64,000 nucleotides of DNA, from NCBI RefSeq assembly GCF_024158145.1, contig NZ_JAMYXM010000002.1, positions 372,001-436,000 of the forward strand, read 5' to 3'. The notes beneath the pieces are model-generated. The model had not been told where the DNA came from and made no database searches. It saw only the letters and a program-made list of their open reading frames with translations. Origin of the DNA: Notoacmeibacter sp. MSK16QG-6 (GTDB taxonomy: Bacteria; Pseudomonadota; Alphaproteobacteria; Rhizobiales; Rhizobiaceae). The translations under genes and the position numbers were made by a program. Shown in pieces: positions 48,714 through 62,355 of this stretch (position 1 is its first letter; the number at the start of each line of letters is the position of its first letter).

Positions 48714-50543
48714 ATGGCGCGTTTTCAAACCTTTGCCTCTCATGCCGTTAAAGTGCCCGGGGCGGAACGGGTCTTCGCGTTGAGAAAATTGATGAAGGCG
48801 AATGGGATTGACGCCGTCCTGGTGCCCCATGCCGATGAGCATCAGAGTGAATACCTGCCCGAGCGCGCGGAGCGCCTCGCTTATGTGACCGGGTTCACCG
48901 GCTCGGCTGGCGCCGCCATTATCATGGCCGACAAGGCGATCCTTTTTGTCGATGGTCGCTATACGCTGCAGGCGAAGAGCGAAGCCGACCCAGAGATATT
49001 CGCTATAGAAAGTCTGGTTTCGGAGCCGCCAACCTCTTGGCTGGCAAAGCAGGACGGCCCGATCAGACTCGGTATCGATCCTTGGTTACACACAATCGGT
49101 GAGACCAAGGCGCTTGACCAGGCCCTTTCAGCCAAAGGCGGCGAACTGGTCTTACTGGAAGAAAATCCCGTCGATGCCATCTGGTCCAATCAGCCGCCCC
49201 CGCCGCTGGGGCAGACACGCATTCATTCCAAAGATCATGCTGGCCGTCTGGCCAGTGACAAGATTGAAGCCATGCAGGCTGCCGTTAGAAAAGCCGGTTT
49301 CGATGCGACGGTTCTGACCGATCCATCCTCGATTGCATGGATGTTGAATATTCGCGGTTCGGACGTGCCGCATAATCCTCTGACTCTGGCATTCATGATA
49401 CTGCCCGCGGCGGACGAGCCGATCCTGTTTGTCGATCGCCGCAAGCTCGACCGTGAAGCTCACGCCTACCTTCGGCAAATGGTCGCCATTGCAGACCCGG
49501 AAGCCTTTGCGGAGACCTTGGCGGAACTGGGCAAGTCCGAAAGGCGCGTCGGCCTGGACCCGGCGCTGGCGTCGCGCGGCATTGGCGACGCGATCACGAA
49601 GGCCGGTGGAGCAGTCGATCCGTTCGATGACCCGGCGCGGCTTCCGCGCGCGATGAAAAACGATGTTGAGATCGAGGGAGCGCGTACCGCTCACCGCCGC
49701 GACGGTGTCGCCATGGCGACATTCCTGCACTGGCTGTCAGAGCAAACGCCCGGCAGCGTCACAGAAAGCATGGCCGTCGACAAGCTGGAGAAATGCCGGA
49801 TCGACGCAGCCTTGGCCGACGATTCCGAACTCCAGGACATCTCCTTCGATACGATCTCAGGGTCGGGCCCGAATGGCGCGATCATTCACTACCGGGTGAC
49901 CGAGGAGAGTGACCGGCCATTGGGTGATTGCGAGCTTTATCTGATTGACTCGGGTGGTCAGTATGTCGATGGAACGACCGACATCACACGGACGATTGCC
50001 ATTGGCGAACCGACAGACGAGATGCGCCGGCATGCGACCACTGTTTTGCGTGGCATGATCGCCCTGTCCCGTGTCCGCTTTCCGGAAGGGTGCTGGGGGT
50101 CGGAACTCGATCCAATAGCCCGTCAGCCGCTTTGGCAGGCCGGTATGGATTATGCCCATGGCACAGGGCACGGCGTCGGCTCGTTCCTTGCCGTTCATGA
50201 GGGACCGCAGCGGATCGCACGGACAGGCAAGGCGCCGCTGAAAGCAGGAATGATCCTCTCGAACGAGCCTGGCTATTACCGTGAAGGGAAATACGGCATT
50301 CGAATGGAAAATCTCATCGTGGTCGAGCCTGCCGCAGAGGTCGGTTTCGGCAACGTTTCCATGCACAGCTTCGAGACGCTGACACTATGTCCCTTCGACC
50401 GGCGGCTGATCGAACCGGAATTGATGTCTTCCGAAGAAATCGAGTGGCTCAACGCTTATCACAAGCGGATAGCAAGCGAGATCGGTCCGCGCGTGTCATC
50501 GGCGGTAGGAGAGTGGCTAGAAACCGCCTGCGCGCCACTGTGA
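48714..50543 (+). CDS. pepP: Xaa-Pro aminopeptidase (aminopeptidase P, M24B)
   Basis: Removes the first residue from peptides with Pro at position 2. The 609-residue size, with two creatinase-like N-terminal domains (about 15-150 and 165-310), is that of the cytosolic long form. The metal-binding residues are in LIDSGGQYVDGTTDITRTIAIG, TGHGVGSFLAVHEGP and NEPGYYREGKYGIRMENLIVV, all present. Monocistronic by appearance, converging with azlD 21 bases away. Confidence 0.93.
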   Translation: MARFQTFASHAVKVPGAERVFALRKLMKANGIDAVLVPHADEHQSEYLPERAERLAYVTGFTGSAGAAIIMADKAILFVDGRYTLQAKSEADPEIFAIESLVSEPPTSWLAKQDGPIRLGIDPWLHTIGETKALDQALSAKGGELVLLEENPVDAIWSNQPPPPLGQTRIHSKDHAGRLASDKIEAMQAAVRKAGFDATVLTDPSSIAWMLNIRGSDVPHNPLTLAFMILPAADEPILFVDRRKLDREAHAYLRQMVAIADPEAFAETLAELGKSERRVGLDPALASRGIGDAITKAGGAVDPFDDPARLPRAMKNDVEIEGARTAHRRDGVAMATFLHWLSEQTPGSVTESMAVDKLEKCRIDAALADDSELQDISFDTISGSGPNGAIIHYRVTEESDRPLGDCELYLIDSGGQYVDGTTDITRTIAIGEPTDEMRRHATTVLRGMIALSRVRFPEGCWGSELDPIARQPLWQAGMDYAHGTGHGVGSFLAVHEGPQRIARTGKAPLKAGMILSNEPGYYREGKYGIRMENLIVVEPAAEVGFGNVSMHSFETLTLCPFDRRLIEPELMSSEEIEWLNAYHKRIASEIGPRVSSAVGEWLETACAPL

Positions 50544-50564
50544 TGCGGGATAGCGGGCGTCCGC

Positions 50565-50864
50565 CTAGTTAAAGCCGATCTGCCGCAGAACGATCAAAAG
50601 AACCGCCGAGGCGAAAAACATCCCTGTCAGCTTGGCACGAAGACCGACGAACGCAGCAAAGATAATGGCCGACCATTCAGCGGGACCAGCATCGATCAGT
50701 GCAGGCGCGACCAGCGTCGTGAGGACGGCTGCGGGCACCGCATTGAGACCAGCCTGAACGCGCGGATGTACGTGATCGAAGCGGCTCAGAACCAGATGTC
50801 CACCAATCCGGGTTAGATAAGTCGCCGCAGCGCCAAAGATGATGATCCAGATCATCCCGTTCAC
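50565..50864 (-). CDS. azlD: AzlD-family branched-chain amino acid exporter subunit
   Basis: A 99-residue membrane protein starting with GTG at 50864, overlapping the azlC stop (GTGA), with AAGGAG eight bases upstream. Three or four hydrophobic segments; the motif TYLTRIGGHLVLSRFDHVHPRVQAGLNAVPAAVLTTLVAP is typical of AzlD (positions about 14-53). Together with AzlC it forms an exporter for branched-chain or related amino acids. A longer open frame to 50933 is not supported. Confidence 0.9.
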   Translation of the reverse strand: MNGMIWIIIFGAAATYLTRIGGHLVLSRFDHVHPRVQAGLNAVPAAVLTTLVAPALIDAGPAEWSAIIFAAFVGLRAKLTGMFFASAVLLIVLRQIGFN

Positions 50865-51588
50865 GTGGTCCGCTCCTTTGGCTTCGGCGGTTCGGACGGC
50901 GCGCCGATAATGACGGCAACCGCAATCCCGCACAGCGCTCCTATGGAGACATGCCAGGGCGAACCGACTACAAGCTTCGCGACAATCGAACCGATGGCGC
51001 TGGCGATGACGATTGGGAAAAAGGGATGGCGCGCCCGAAAATCATAGAGCATGGCGAAGAAGTAGAGCGGCAGCATGAAATCGAGACCGAGCGCCTCCGG
51101 GTCGTCGATCAATGCGCCAAACCGCGCTCCGAGATAGCTTTCCAGAATCCAGAGAAGATACAGAGCAAGCCCGAAACCGAGATACCATGTGAACGGAACA
51201 GGTCGCTGCTCTGCCATCTTGGCGGATTCGGCGAATTGTGGATCGGTCAGCAGAAACCAGGCGGCAAGACGCTGCCAGACCGGCCAATGCATCAATTTCG
51301 GCCCAATGGCCGCTGAATAGAGAATGTGACGAAAGTTCACCGCGAAAATCGATAGAACGATCAGCCAGCCCGGCACCTGCCCATTGAATAGTTGCAGGCC
51401 GACCATCTGGCTGGCTCCGCCGAAGATCGCCGCGCTCATGAAGGTCGCTTCGAAAATAGAGAGGCCGTTGTCAACGGCAAGCGCGCCATACAGGAGCCCG
51501 AAAGGAGCAACGGCGGCGCAGACAGGCAGCGCGCGTACAATGCCCGCAAGAAAGCCCGGAGGCTTCGCTGGCAAAGATATTTCAGCCA

Positions 51589-51589
<1 letters not shown>
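50861..51589 (-). CDS. azlC: AzlC-family amino acid exporter, large subunit
   Basis: A 242-residue inner-membrane protein. ATG 51589 gives MAEISLPAKPPGFLAGIVRALPVCAAVAPFG, followed by the conserved MSAAIFGGASQMVGLQLF and NFRHILYSAAIGPKL motifs of the AzlC family and about six hydrophobic segments. The frame is open to 51847 but that part is shadow of the GNAT gene. Overlaps the GNAT stop (TGATG) upstream and the azlD start downstream. Confidence 0.92.
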
Positions 51590-54296
<2,707 letters not shown>

Positions 54297-54375
54297 TCAG
54301 ACCCGACGGTAGCGATACCGGCCAGCCCTGTCAGCGATCAAGCGCGAATTTGCTTCGGACACACAATCTGCCCCG

Positions 54376-56043
54376 TCAGCCTGTTTCCGCTGCGTGAAGC
54401 AGTTTCTCGGCAGCCGCGCGTGCTTCATCGGTGACGGACGCGCCTGAAAGCATGCGCGCGATCTCTTCGCTTCGCTCGCGACGCGCCATTAGCGAAACGG
54501 ACGTCGCGATCCGGTCCTGCCCGCTTTTCGCAATCAGAAAATGGTGGCCTGCCTGCGCCGCCACCTGCGGTGCATGCGTCACGGAGAGCACCTGCACCTT
54601 TTGTGCAAGGCGGGCAAGCCGTCCACCGATCGCATCGGCCACAGCACCGCCGACACCGGTATCGATCTCGTCGAATACGAGGGTCGGTGCCGATCCCCGG
54701 TCGGCCAGCGCGACCTTCAGCGCAAGCAGGAAGCGCGAGAGTTCTCCGCCTGATGCGACCTTCATCATCGGCCCGCCACGCGTGCCGGGATTGGTCTGCA
54801 CCCAAAACTCCGCGCTATCGATACCCTCAGCGCCACGGGCCTCGGCATCGCTTTCGAAGTGGACGAAGAAGCGCGCGCGGTCCAGCTTCAGGGCAGGCAG
54901 TTCCGCCATGACAGCATCGGCCAAGGCCTCCGCTGCGGCATTACGTTTTTCGGAGAGAAGCGCCGCCGCTTCGTCATAAGCGACGAGAGCCTGCTGTGCC
55001 GCCTGCTCCATAACGGCAAGGCGCTCCTCCCCGGCATCGATGTCAGCCAGATCGTCAGCCATTCGGTCACGCAGTTCAGGCAGCGTTTCGACCGGCACGT
55101 TGAACTTGCGGCTCGCTGCGCGGAGGGCGAACAACCGTTCTTCGGTCGCTTCGAGATCGTGCGGATCGAACTCAGCCGCACGTTGCGCATCATCGACACC
55201 GGCCTGAACGGCATCGAGTGCGATCATGGCTTCGTCCAGAGATGCAATAATCGACGATAGAAGTTCCGGATGATCCGCGCTTTTGCGCTCCAGCCGGCGC
55301 ATCAGCGCGGCAAGCTGGCCCATTGGGGCATCTGATCCCGACAGCACGTCCTGTGCATCGTTGATTTCGACAGCGATTTTCTCTGCGCGCTGCATGGCGG
55401 TACGGCGCTCGGCGAGATCGCTCTCTTCGTTCGGCTGCGGGTCGAGTTCGGTCAACTCATCGACGGATGAGCGAAGATAGTCGGCCTCTCGCGCAGCGGC
55501 CTCGATCCTTGCACGGTGGGCAGTCAGATCGTCTTCGGCCTTGCGCCATGCCGAGTGAATACGGGACAGGCTCTGCACCTCGCCCAAAAGACCGCCAAAC
55601 GCATCGAGCAGATTGAGATGCGCGGACAGATCGACCAGAGCGCGGTCATCGTGCTGGCCATGAATTTCAACGAGTTCGATACCGAGCTGCCGCATAAGGC
55701 CGACAGAGGAGGCGCGATCGTTCACATAGACACGAGTGCGACCATCGGCGTTCTGCACCCGCCGCAAGATGATATCGCCATCGTCTTCCAGATCGTTGTC
55801 GCGAAGGATCTGTCGCGCTGGATGACCGACGGGAACATCGAAAACCGCCGTCACCTGGCCCTGGTCCTGCCCCGCGCGCACCAGCCCGGCATCGCCACGG
55901 GCGCCGAGCGCGAGCGCCAGTGCGTCCAACAATATGGATTTGCCGGCTCCCGTCTCTCCGGTCAGAACGGACAGCCCGCCGGACAGGTCCAGATCGAGCC
56001 GCTCGATCAGCACAATGTCACGGATCGAGAGGGAAGCCAGCAT
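54376..56043 (-). CDS. recN: DNA repair protein RecN
   Basis: SMC-like ATPase for double-strand break repair. The 555 residues carry Walker A GETGAGKSILLDAL at the N-terminus, a long coiled-coil region (about 160-380) and the C-terminal ABC half with SGGELSRFLLALKVALA and Walker B TLVFDEIDTGVGG. Start ATG 56043 follows the bamD stop by about 40 bases, so it may be transcribed with bamD. The order lpxC-bamD-recN-ligA is common in alphaproteobacteria. Confidence 0.95.
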   Translation of the reverse strand: MLASLSIRDIVLIERLDLDLSGGLSVLTGETGAGKSILLDALALALGARGDAGLVRAGQDQGQVTAVFDVPVGHPARQILRDNDLEDDGDIILRRVQNADGRTRVYVNDRASSVGLMRQLGIELVEIHGQHDDRALVDLSAHLNLLDAFGGLLGEVQSLSRIHSAWRKAEDDLTAHRARIEAAAREADYLRSSVDELTELDPQPNEESDLAERRTAMQRAEKIAVEINDAQDVLSGSDAPMGQLAALMRRLERKSADHPELLSSIIASLDEAMIALDAVQAGVDDAQRAAEFDPHDLEATEERLFALRAASRKFNVPVETLPELRDRMADDLADIDAGEERLAVMEQAAQQALVAYDEAAALLSEKRNAAAEALADAVMAELPALKLDRARFFVHFESDAEARGAEGIDSAEFWVQTNPGTRGGPMMKVASGGELSRFLLALKVALADRGSAPTLVFDEIDTGVGGAVADAIGGRLARLAQKVQVLSVTHAPQVAAQAGHHFLIAKSGQDRIATSVSLMARRERSEEIARMLSGASVTDEARAAAEKLLHAAETG

Positions 56044-56082
56044 TGCCCGCCGATAATTTCGTGTTCTGCCGAACCGGCCGGA

Positions 56083-56949
56083 TCAGCCTTCCGACTTCTT
56101 GCCGAAGCCAACGCGGCTCAGCCATCCGCCAGCGCTTTGCTGCGGGGTGTAACCGCCCTTCGTCAATAGCGCGTAGGCATCCTTATACCACTGACTATCC
56201 GGGAAATTATAGCCAAGAACGGCAGCGGAGTTCTGCGCTTCTTCCACGAGCCCCATCGCGAGATAGGACTCCGTCAGCCGGGCAAGCGCCTCTTCGACAT
56301 GGCGGGTGTTGGAGTAATTTTCCACCACATAGCGGAAGCGGCGAATGGCAGCCAGATACTCCCGGCGCTCCAGATAATACCGCCCGACCTGCATTTCCTT
56401 GCCGGCGAGCTGGTCGCGGCCAAAGCGGATTTTCGCCTCCGCATCTTCCACATATTCACTGTCCGGCCAACGCGTGACGACCTGGTTCATCACCTGGATC
56501 ATCCGCTTGGTGACTTCCTGGTCGCGCGTCACGTCTTCGATCTGCCGCCAGTAGGACAGTCCGGCGATATAGGTTGCGTAAGCGGCATCGTCGGTCGCAG
56601 GATAAAGCGTGGTATAACGCTTGGCCGTCTGGATGGCGTCGTCGAACTGGCCCTGCCGATATTGAGTAAAGGCCTGCATCACCAAGGCTTTACGACCGAA
56701 GTCCGTATAGGGATGCTGGTTTTCGACCGCCTTGAACTTGCGGCCGGCTTCCGTCATGCGGCCAGCTTCGAGATTGGCCAGCCCCTGATTGTAAAGGCGA
56801 TCCGCCGGTTCGATATTTTCGACATAGAGAGCCAGATCGGCATCGTCGGTCGAGGTACATGCGCCGAGGGCAGGCAGAACAGCCAAAACAGCTGCGCCCG
56901 CAATCATCTTCAACGCCCCGGTGGGAACGCGCTGGATCCGCTCACTCAT
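56083..56949 (-). CDS. bamD: Outer membrane assembly lipoprotein BamD
   Basis: TPR lipoprotein of the BAM complex that inserts beta-barrel proteins. From ATG 56949 (AGGG six bases upstream; a TTG at 56955 is the alternative) it is 288 residues. The signal peptide ends LPALGAC with the lipidated Cys near residue 31. Five TPR-like helical pairs follow, starting [46 protein letters not shown] (position about 50-95). The C-terminus is basic. Lies between lpxC and recN. Confidence 0.95.
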   Translation of the reverse strand: MSERIQRVPTGALKMIAGAAVLAVLPALGACTSTDDADLALYVENIEPADRLYNQGLANLEAGRMTEAGRKFKAVENQHPYTDFGRKALVMQAFTQYRQGQFDDAIQTAKRYTTLYPATDDAAYATYIAGLSYWRQIEDVTRDQEVTKRMIQVMNQVVTRWPDSEYVEDAEAKIRFGRDQLAGKEMQVGRYYLERREYLAAIRRFRYVVENYSNTRHVEEALARLTESYLAMGLVEEAQNSAAVLGYNFPDSQWYKDAYALLTKGGYTPQQSAGGWLSRVGFGKKSEG

Positions 56950-57110
56950 ATTCAACCCTCAAACCCCAAAAGCCGCACATCGCCATAAAGGAAGCGAAGC
57001 CCGGCGGCAATCTCGCATCTGTCGTGTGCCGTCATTGTGGCAGCGCTGGGGCAACCTGCAATTTCGCTACGGCCAAAATGCAATCGTTTTGAAGATGTGG
57101 CGCACAGACC

Positions 57111-58055
57111 TCAGTCGAATTCTGCACCGAGGCTGGGTGCGGCAGCCATCGGAACGGCCATGGCGCTCGCGCGAACGGCCGAACCGGTCTTTTCGGATTC
57201 GATACGCCACGCGCTCTTGTCTGCCATCAGCGCCTTCAGGGCCATGGCGTTGATGCGATGGCCGCTACGATAAGAGCGGAAGGTGCCGATAAAAGGCATA
57301 CCCGCCAGCGCGACATCGCCGACAGCATCGAGAAGCTTGTGACGGACAAATTCGTCCGCGCCCCGCAGACCGCCGGGATTGACCACGCGTTCGTCGTCAC
57401 CAACGACAACGGTGTTTTCCAACGACGCGCCGAGCGCGAAACCAGCGGCCCAGAGGCCCTCGACATCTTTCATGAAACCGAAAGTACGGGCGAACGCGAA
57501 TTCGCACTGAAAGGTCTCCGCCTTCATATCAAGCACGGCATGTTGCGCGCCGATAACCGGATTGGCGAAATCGATGGCAACGTCGAAACGCATGCCATCG
57601 GACGGCAGAAATTCCGCGTAGGACAGTCCGCTCTGCACACGAACCGGATTCAGGATTTTCATGTACCGGCGCGGGGCCGACAAAGTGCGGATACCGGCCT
57701 CAAGAAAGCCTTCGACGAAAGCACGTGAGGAGCCGTCCATGATCGGCACTTCGCCTTCATCGATCTCCACAATCATATTGTCGATGCCGCAGCCCATGGC
57801 CGCCGCCATCAGATGTTCGATCGTAGCGACGGACGTGCCGCAGGGTGCGCCGAGCACCGTTGCGAAGGACGTCGCAACGACAGACGCGGCCTTCGCCGGC
57901 AGGCTTACGACACGCCCATCATCGAGCGTACGGTAAAAAACGATGCCGGTATCGGCGTCCGCCGGATGACATTCCATACGAACGAGACGACCGGAATGAA
58001 CGCCGGTGCTCTCAAATTCGACACTTTCGCACAAAGTGGTCTGGCGGTCTGACAC
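57111..58055 (-). CDS. lpxC: UDP-3-O-acyl-N-acetylglucosamine deacetylase
   Basis: Zinc enzyme of the first committed step of lipid A synthesis. The 314-residue protein has zinc ligands in GTSVATIEHLMAAAMG and the HKLLDAVGD/SGHRIN segments, and a catalytic glutamate in the GEVPIMDGSSRAFV region. Start is GTG. It lies downstream of ftsZ on the same strand, as in most Gram-negatives, but with a terminator-like hairpin in the 260-base gap. Confidence 0.95.
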   Translation of the reverse strand: MSDRQTTLCESVEFESTGVHSGRLVRMECHPADADTGIVFYRTLDDGRVVSLPAKAASVVATSFATVLGAPCGTSVATIEHLMAAAMGCGIDNMIVEIDEGEVPIMDGSSRAFVEGFLEAGIRTLSAPRRYMKILNPVRVQSGLSYAEFLPSDGMRFDVAIDFANPVIGAQHAVLDMKAETFQCEFAFARTFGFMKDVEGLWAAGFALGASLENTVVVGDDERVVNPGGLRGADEFVRHKLLDAVGDVALAGMPFIGTFRSYRSGHRINAMALKALMADKSAWRIESEKTGSAVRASAMAVPMAAAPSLGAEFD

Positions 58056-58264
58056 GCGTACTTCGTCCCCAATCTCTTCCGGCCATGAGATGCCGGTTCG
58101 AATTTAAGAAGCGCCCGCGCCTCCCCTACTGGCAATCGGGCACCTTGGTTTCCTAAACATCGGATTGGAAAGAAGGAAATCACGCTTGTTTACCTGAACG
58201 ACACGAATCGTAACGTTCGCGCGCGGCCGCTGCTCAAAAGATAGTCAAACCCTTGCAACACAAA

Positions 58265-58290
58265 GGGCCGGCTACTTTCGGAGCCAGCCC
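58265..58290 (-). terminator. Terminator-like hairpin after ftsZ
   Basis: Minus strand GGGCTGGCT pairs with AGCCGGCCC, one G-U pair, with a tail TTTGTGTT. It probably ends or reduces transcription from ftsQAZ before lpxC. Confidence 0.6.
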
Positions 58291-58315
58291 TCAAAATGTG
58301 AAGACTTTGTGGTCG

Positions 58316-60076
58316 TTAGTTGGCCTGCCGGCGCAAGAATGCTGGAATCTCCAGCGCTTCCTCTTCGCTACGGACTGCCGGATTAAGGCGACCGACCTGA
58401 TCCGTCTGGCCTCTGCGAGGAGCGTAGACCGACGAGTCCTGCGCAACAGGCCGCCGATCCGCCGCCGGTGCAGCAGGTGCTGCCGGCCGCAGCTTCGGTG
58501 CGCGGGGCGCTGCGCTTGCGGAGGATGATTCGCTCGGCCGGCCGGCCTCATCTTCCCTGCGACCAAGGCCGGTGGTCAGCTTCTTGATCAACCCGAGCGG
58601 ACCGCGCTCCGCTTCGTCGCTACGAGTCTCATGCCGGTGAGCGATCTCGGCGCGAAGCTGTGGCGGAAAATCCTCCACACTCGGCATACGAGGCATTTCA
58701 TCGACCGGCTCCGAGCGCGGTGTAGGTGCCGGCTTGGAAGCGGCGCGAGGATCAGTGTGTGGCTGAGCCATTGCCGGCTCTTCGAGCGGCAGTGCCTGCT
58801 GACGAACAGGTGCTGACTGGGTCGGCATAACAGCCTGAGCTTCAGGGTCTCGGCGAGGCGCCGCCGGTGCTGGCTTCGGAGCCGCAGGAGCCGGAGCGGT
58901 CTGCGGCATTGCCCCGAAAATCTGGCTCGTCGGACGCGCGGCCGGTTCGACAGCTGCAGGGCGCGGTTGCGGAGCCGGCGAAGCCGCGACCGCCGGAGCG
59001 GTCATCTCGACCGGGCGCTCGGCTGGCGCGGGCCGCGCTGGCTGAGCAGGAGCGGCCGGACGAGCTGAGACCGGACGCGATTCCAGAACAGGCTGCTCTA
59101 GGCTCGAGGCGTTGCGATCGATGCCGGTCGCGACAACGCTGACCCGGATAATACCTTCGAGGCTCTCGTCGAAGGTCGCGCCGAGAATGATGTTGGCGTC
59201 CGGATCGACTTCCTCGCGAATACGCGTCGCCGCTTCGTCGACTTCGTAAAGTGTCAGATCGCGGCCACCGGTGATGGAGATCAGCAGGCCTTCTGCTCCC
59301 TTCATCGAGCTCTCGTCCAGCAGCGGGTTGGCGATGGCGGCCTCGGCGGCTGCCATTGCGCGGCCTTCGCCGGACGCTTCGCCCGTGCCCATCATCGCCT
59401 TGCCCATTTCGCGCATGACCGAGCGGACATCGGCGAAATCCAGATTGATCAGCCCTTCCTTGACCATCAGATCGGTGATGCAGGCAACGCCGGAGAACAG
59501 CACCTGATCGGCCATGCCGAAAGCATCGGCAAAGGTGGTCTTGTCATTGGCGATGCGGAACAGGTTCTGGTTCGGAATCACGATCAGCGTATCGACCGCC
59601 TTGTGCAGATCCTCGATCCCCTGATCGGCGATTCGCATCCGGCGCTTGCCTTCGAAGTCGAAGGGCTTGGTCACGACACCGACGGTCAGGATACCCTTTT
59701 CGCGGGCCGCATTGGCCACAACTGGCGCTGCGCCGGTTCCGGTGCCGCCGCCCATGCCGGCGGTGACGAAGCACATATGCGTCGACGACAGATGGTCGAC
59801 GATCTCGTCTATGCATTCTTCGGCGGCCGCGCGTCCGACTTCCGGCTGGCTGCCGGCGCCGAGACCTTCGGTCACATGCGCGCCAAGCTGGATGATCCGG
59901 TCCGATTTGCTCATTGCCAACGCCTGCGCATCGGTGTTGGCGACCACGAAGTCGACACCTTCGAGGCCAGCGGAGATCATGTTGTTGACGGCGTTACCGC
60001 CACCGCCGCCGACACCGAAAACGGTGATCCGGGGCTTCAGTTCGGTGATGTCTGGCTTCTGTAGATTGATACTCAT
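58316..60076 (-). CDS. ftsZ: Cell division protein FtsZ (long rhizobial form)
   Basis: Tubulin-like GTPase that forms the division ring. The GTPase domain (1-320) has [14 protein letters not shown], the signature [13 protein letters not shown] and [15 protein letters not shown]. The C-terminal domain is long and Pro/Ala/Arg-rich (about 320-570), which gives the 586-residue total known in Rhizobiales FtsZ1. The last residues [12 protein letters not shown] form the peptide that binds FtsA and other partners. About 80 bases after ftsA. Confidence 0.97.
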   Translation of the reverse strand: MSINLQKPDITELKPRITVFGVGGGGGNAVNNMISAGLEGVDFVVANTDAQALAMSKSDRIIQLGAHVTEGLGAGSQPEVGRAAAEECIDEIVDHLSSTHMCFVTAGMGGGTGTGAAPVVANAAREKGILTVGVVTKPFDFEGKRRMRIADQGIEDLHKAVDTLIVIPNQNLFRIANDKTTFADAFGMADQVLFSGVACITDLMVKEGLINLDFADVRSVMREMGKAMMGTGEASGEGRAMAAAEAAIANPLLDESSMKGAEGLLISITGGRDLTLYEVDEAATRIREEVDPDANIILGATFDESLEGIIRVSVVATGIDRNASSLEQPVLESRPVSARPAAPAQPARPAPAERPVEMTAPAVAASPAPQPRPAAVEPAARPTSQIFGAMPQTAPAPAAPKPAPAAPRRDPEAQAVMPTQSAPVRQQALPLEEPAMAQPHTDPRAASKPAPTPRSEPVDEMPRMPSVEDFPPQLRAEIAHRHETRSDEAERGPLGLIKKLTTGLGRREDEAGRPSESSSASAAPRAPKLRPAAPAAPAADRRPVAQDSSVYAPRRGQTDQVGRLNPAVRSEEEALEIPAFLRRQAN

Positions 60077-60157
60077 GATCTTCCCGTCCTTTACCCTCTG
60101 GGAGGCTCCTGCGACTGATTGTGGCGGCGGCTGCGGGGGCAGCCATCGCCGTTTCCT

Positions 60158-61456
60158 CTAAAAACTTTCCCGCAGCCAGGCGCCGACCCGCGCGAAGCGG
60201 CCCCCCGCCTGCGTTGCGAAACCTGCTGTCCCGCCGCGCTGGCGGGTTTCGAAACGGGCCACCTGCGGATAAATCAGCAGACCTACCGCAGTGGCGAACG
60301 CCGGCCCCTTGCCCATTTCCGGAAGACCGGAAACCCCAAGCGGACGGCCAATTCGAACATTTCGACCAAGAATGCGCCGCGCGACTTCAGGCATACCGTT
60401 CAACTGCGAACCGCCGCCGGTCAGCACCAGGCGCTTGCCGACAATGCCCGCATGACCCGATGCGTTGAGCCGATCACGGATCAGTTCCAGCGTCTCTTCG
60501 GTTCTCGCACGGATAATCTTTGTGACCACCGACCGCGGAATGGTCGTGCTGTCATCAGATGAAAGGCCGGGCACAGTAACAAGTTCGCGATCGTCAGCGG
60601 CGCTTGGAAGAGCCGAGCCATGCATGACTTTCAGGCGCTCGGCTTCCTCGATCGAAGTGGACATGCCCCGCGCAAGATCGAGGGTCACATGATGGCCGCC
60701 CACCGCAACAGCGTCTGCATGGATGAACCGCCCGTTCTGGAAAACCGACAGGGTGGTCGTTCCGCCCCCAAGGTCGATGCAGGCCGCGCCCATCGAAACT
60801 TCATCGTCGACCAACGTGGACAGACCCGAGGCGTATGGCGTCGCCACGATCCGCTCGACGGAGAGATGGCAGCGATTAATCGCCAGTTCGAGATTGCGCA
60901 GCGGCCCGGCGTCGCCAGTCAGAACGTGCATCGTCACGCCCAGGCGATCGGCGACCATGCCGCGTGGATCGGTGATGCCGCTTTCCTCATCCAGCGAAAA
61001 GCCGGTCGGCAGAGAATGAAGAACCGTCCGCTCGGCCTCTTCGGCCAGCTTTGCGCCCGCCGACAGCACGCGGGAAACATCGCCCGTCTCCACCTCATGG
61101 CCAGCCAGATCGACATGAGCGACGAAACTCTCGGATTTCAGCCGACCCGCAGCGAGATTTACGATAATGGAATCGACTGTCAGCCCGGCCATATGCTCAG
61201 CCGACTCGACAACCTTGCGGATCGATCGTTCCGCCGCATCCAGATCGACGATAATGCCGCCCTTGACGCCGTTGCTACGGCAATGACCGATACCGATGAC
61301 ACGCATCTGGTGCGTACGGCCCTTAAGGACTTCGCCATCGCCGTCGCGCGGCTTCAGCCTGGCGATAATGCAGGTCAGCTTCGTCGAACCTATGTCCAGA
61401 ACGGTAAGGACACCGCCCCTGGTGCTTCGCTGGCGCGGAAAAGGAAGGATCGTCAT
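60158..61456 (-). CDS. ftsA: Cell division protein FtsA
   Basis: Actin-like protein that anchors FtsZ to the membrane. The 432 residues include the nucleotide-binding VLDIGSTKLTCIIARLKP near the start, ACIDLGGGTTTLSVFQNG and LVLTGGGSQLNGMPEVARRIL. The C-terminal helix ends FARVGAWLRESF, an amphipathic membrane-targeting segment. Its ATG overlaps the ftsQ stop (ATGA). Confidence 0.96.
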   Translation of the reverse strand: MTILPFPRQRSTRGGVLTVLDIGSTKLTCIIARLKPRDGDGEVLKGRTHQMRVIGIGHCRSNGVKGGIIVDLDAAERSIRKVVESAEHMAGLTVDSIIVNLAAGRLKSESFVAHVDLAGHEVETGDVSRVLSAGAKLAEEAERTVLHSLPTGFSLDEESGITDPRGMVADRLGVTMHVLTGDAGPLRNLELAINRCHLSVERIVATPYASGLSTLVDDEVSMGAACIDLGGGTTTLSVFQNGRFIHADAVAVGGHHVTLDLARGMSTSIEEAERLKVMHGSALPSAADDRELVTVPGLSSDDSTTIPRSVVTKIIRARTEETLELIRDRLNASGHAGIVGKRLVLTGGGSQLNGMPEVARRILGRNVRIGRPLGVSGLPEMGKGPAFATAVGLLIYPQVARFETRQRGGTAGFATQAGGRFARVGAWLRESF

Positions 61457-62355
61457 GTGCGTCCCTCCACGAGGGAGTGCCTGAGTTTTTTCTCGATGGT
61501 TTCGAACGATTTTCTGCGCGCGTCCATCACGGCGTCCGACGTCGCTACCACAAGTTGACCCTCGATCCGCATGTCGATGGAACTGACATCGCGCGCGACC
61601 AGCTCGGCGAAGAGGTTCCCCTCCTCCAAGCGCGCAAGAGCTTCGGCGGCACGTCGCTCGGGCAGCTTGACAGTCATGCCGTTGTCCAGTTGCAGATCCC
61701 AGCGACGGTGGCCGACACGAATGAACGCGCGAACCCGATCCTTGACCGTGGGATAAGCGGCAACGAGATCGCTGATCTGGCGCGCATGCTCGGCTGCGCC
61801 ATCACCCACGACAAGCGGCAGGCCGGAAAGGACAACGCCCTCATAGGGAGCAATAACCATTCCGCTCCGGTCGATAACCTGAACCAGCGATCCCACCTGC
61901 CACAGAGCAGCCGGTTTGTGTTCGACCAGATCGACGCTGAGCCGTGACGGATAAGCTTTCTTCACTTCAGCAGATTTGATCCAAGGCAGAGCCACGATGG
62001 CATGGCGGGCATCTTCCGCGTTGAGGCCGAGCAACGCTCGGCCATCGTCGAGACCAACAGCCTTCGCAATCGTGGTCTCGTCGGTAAACCGGTTGCCCGC
62101 CACGGCCAGTTCAGCCACTCCGAAGCCGGTGGCCTTTGCCACAGCGCCGGTGACGACCGGCATATGACCGCCCATGACGGCGCCCGCGACGATCCATGAG
62201 GCGAAAAACCCACCTACTATTAAGGGGGTGGCGGCATCGGGAACCGCAATCTGGCCGAGCATAAAGCGACGGCAAAAGCGCACAGGACGACGCAAGGGTT
62301 TTGGCAGAACACCAAAATCACGCGGTAGCGAGAGGCGATCGGTCAACGTCCGCAT
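61453..62355 (-). CDS. ftsQ: Cell division protein FtsQ
   Basis: Single-pass membrane protein of the divisome. From ATG 62355 it has 300 residues: cytoplasmic tail (1-43), membrane helix (about 44-64, TPLIVGGFFASWIVAGAVM), POTRA domain (starting VTGAVAKATGFGVAELAVAGNRFTDETTIAKAVG at about 67-100) and the FtsQ beta domain. GGAGG six bases before the ATG decides the start; the longest frame to 62538 is shadow of ddl. It overlaps the ddl stop by 13 bases. Confidence 0.94.
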   Translation of the reverse strand: MRTLTDRLSLPRDFGVLPKPLRRPVRFCRRFMLGQIAVPDAATPLIVGGFFASWIVAGAVMGGHMPVVTGAVAKATGFGVAELAVAGNRFTDETTIAKAVGLDDGRALLGLNAEDARHAIVALPWIKSAEVKKAYPSRLSVDLVEHKPAALWQVGSLVQVIDRSGMVIAPYEGVVLSGLPLVVGDGAAEHARQISDLVAAYPTVKDRVRAFIRVGHRRWDLQLDNGMTVKLPERRAAEALARLEEGNLFAELVARDVSSIDMRIEGQLVVATSDAVMDARRKSFETIEKKLRHSLVEGRT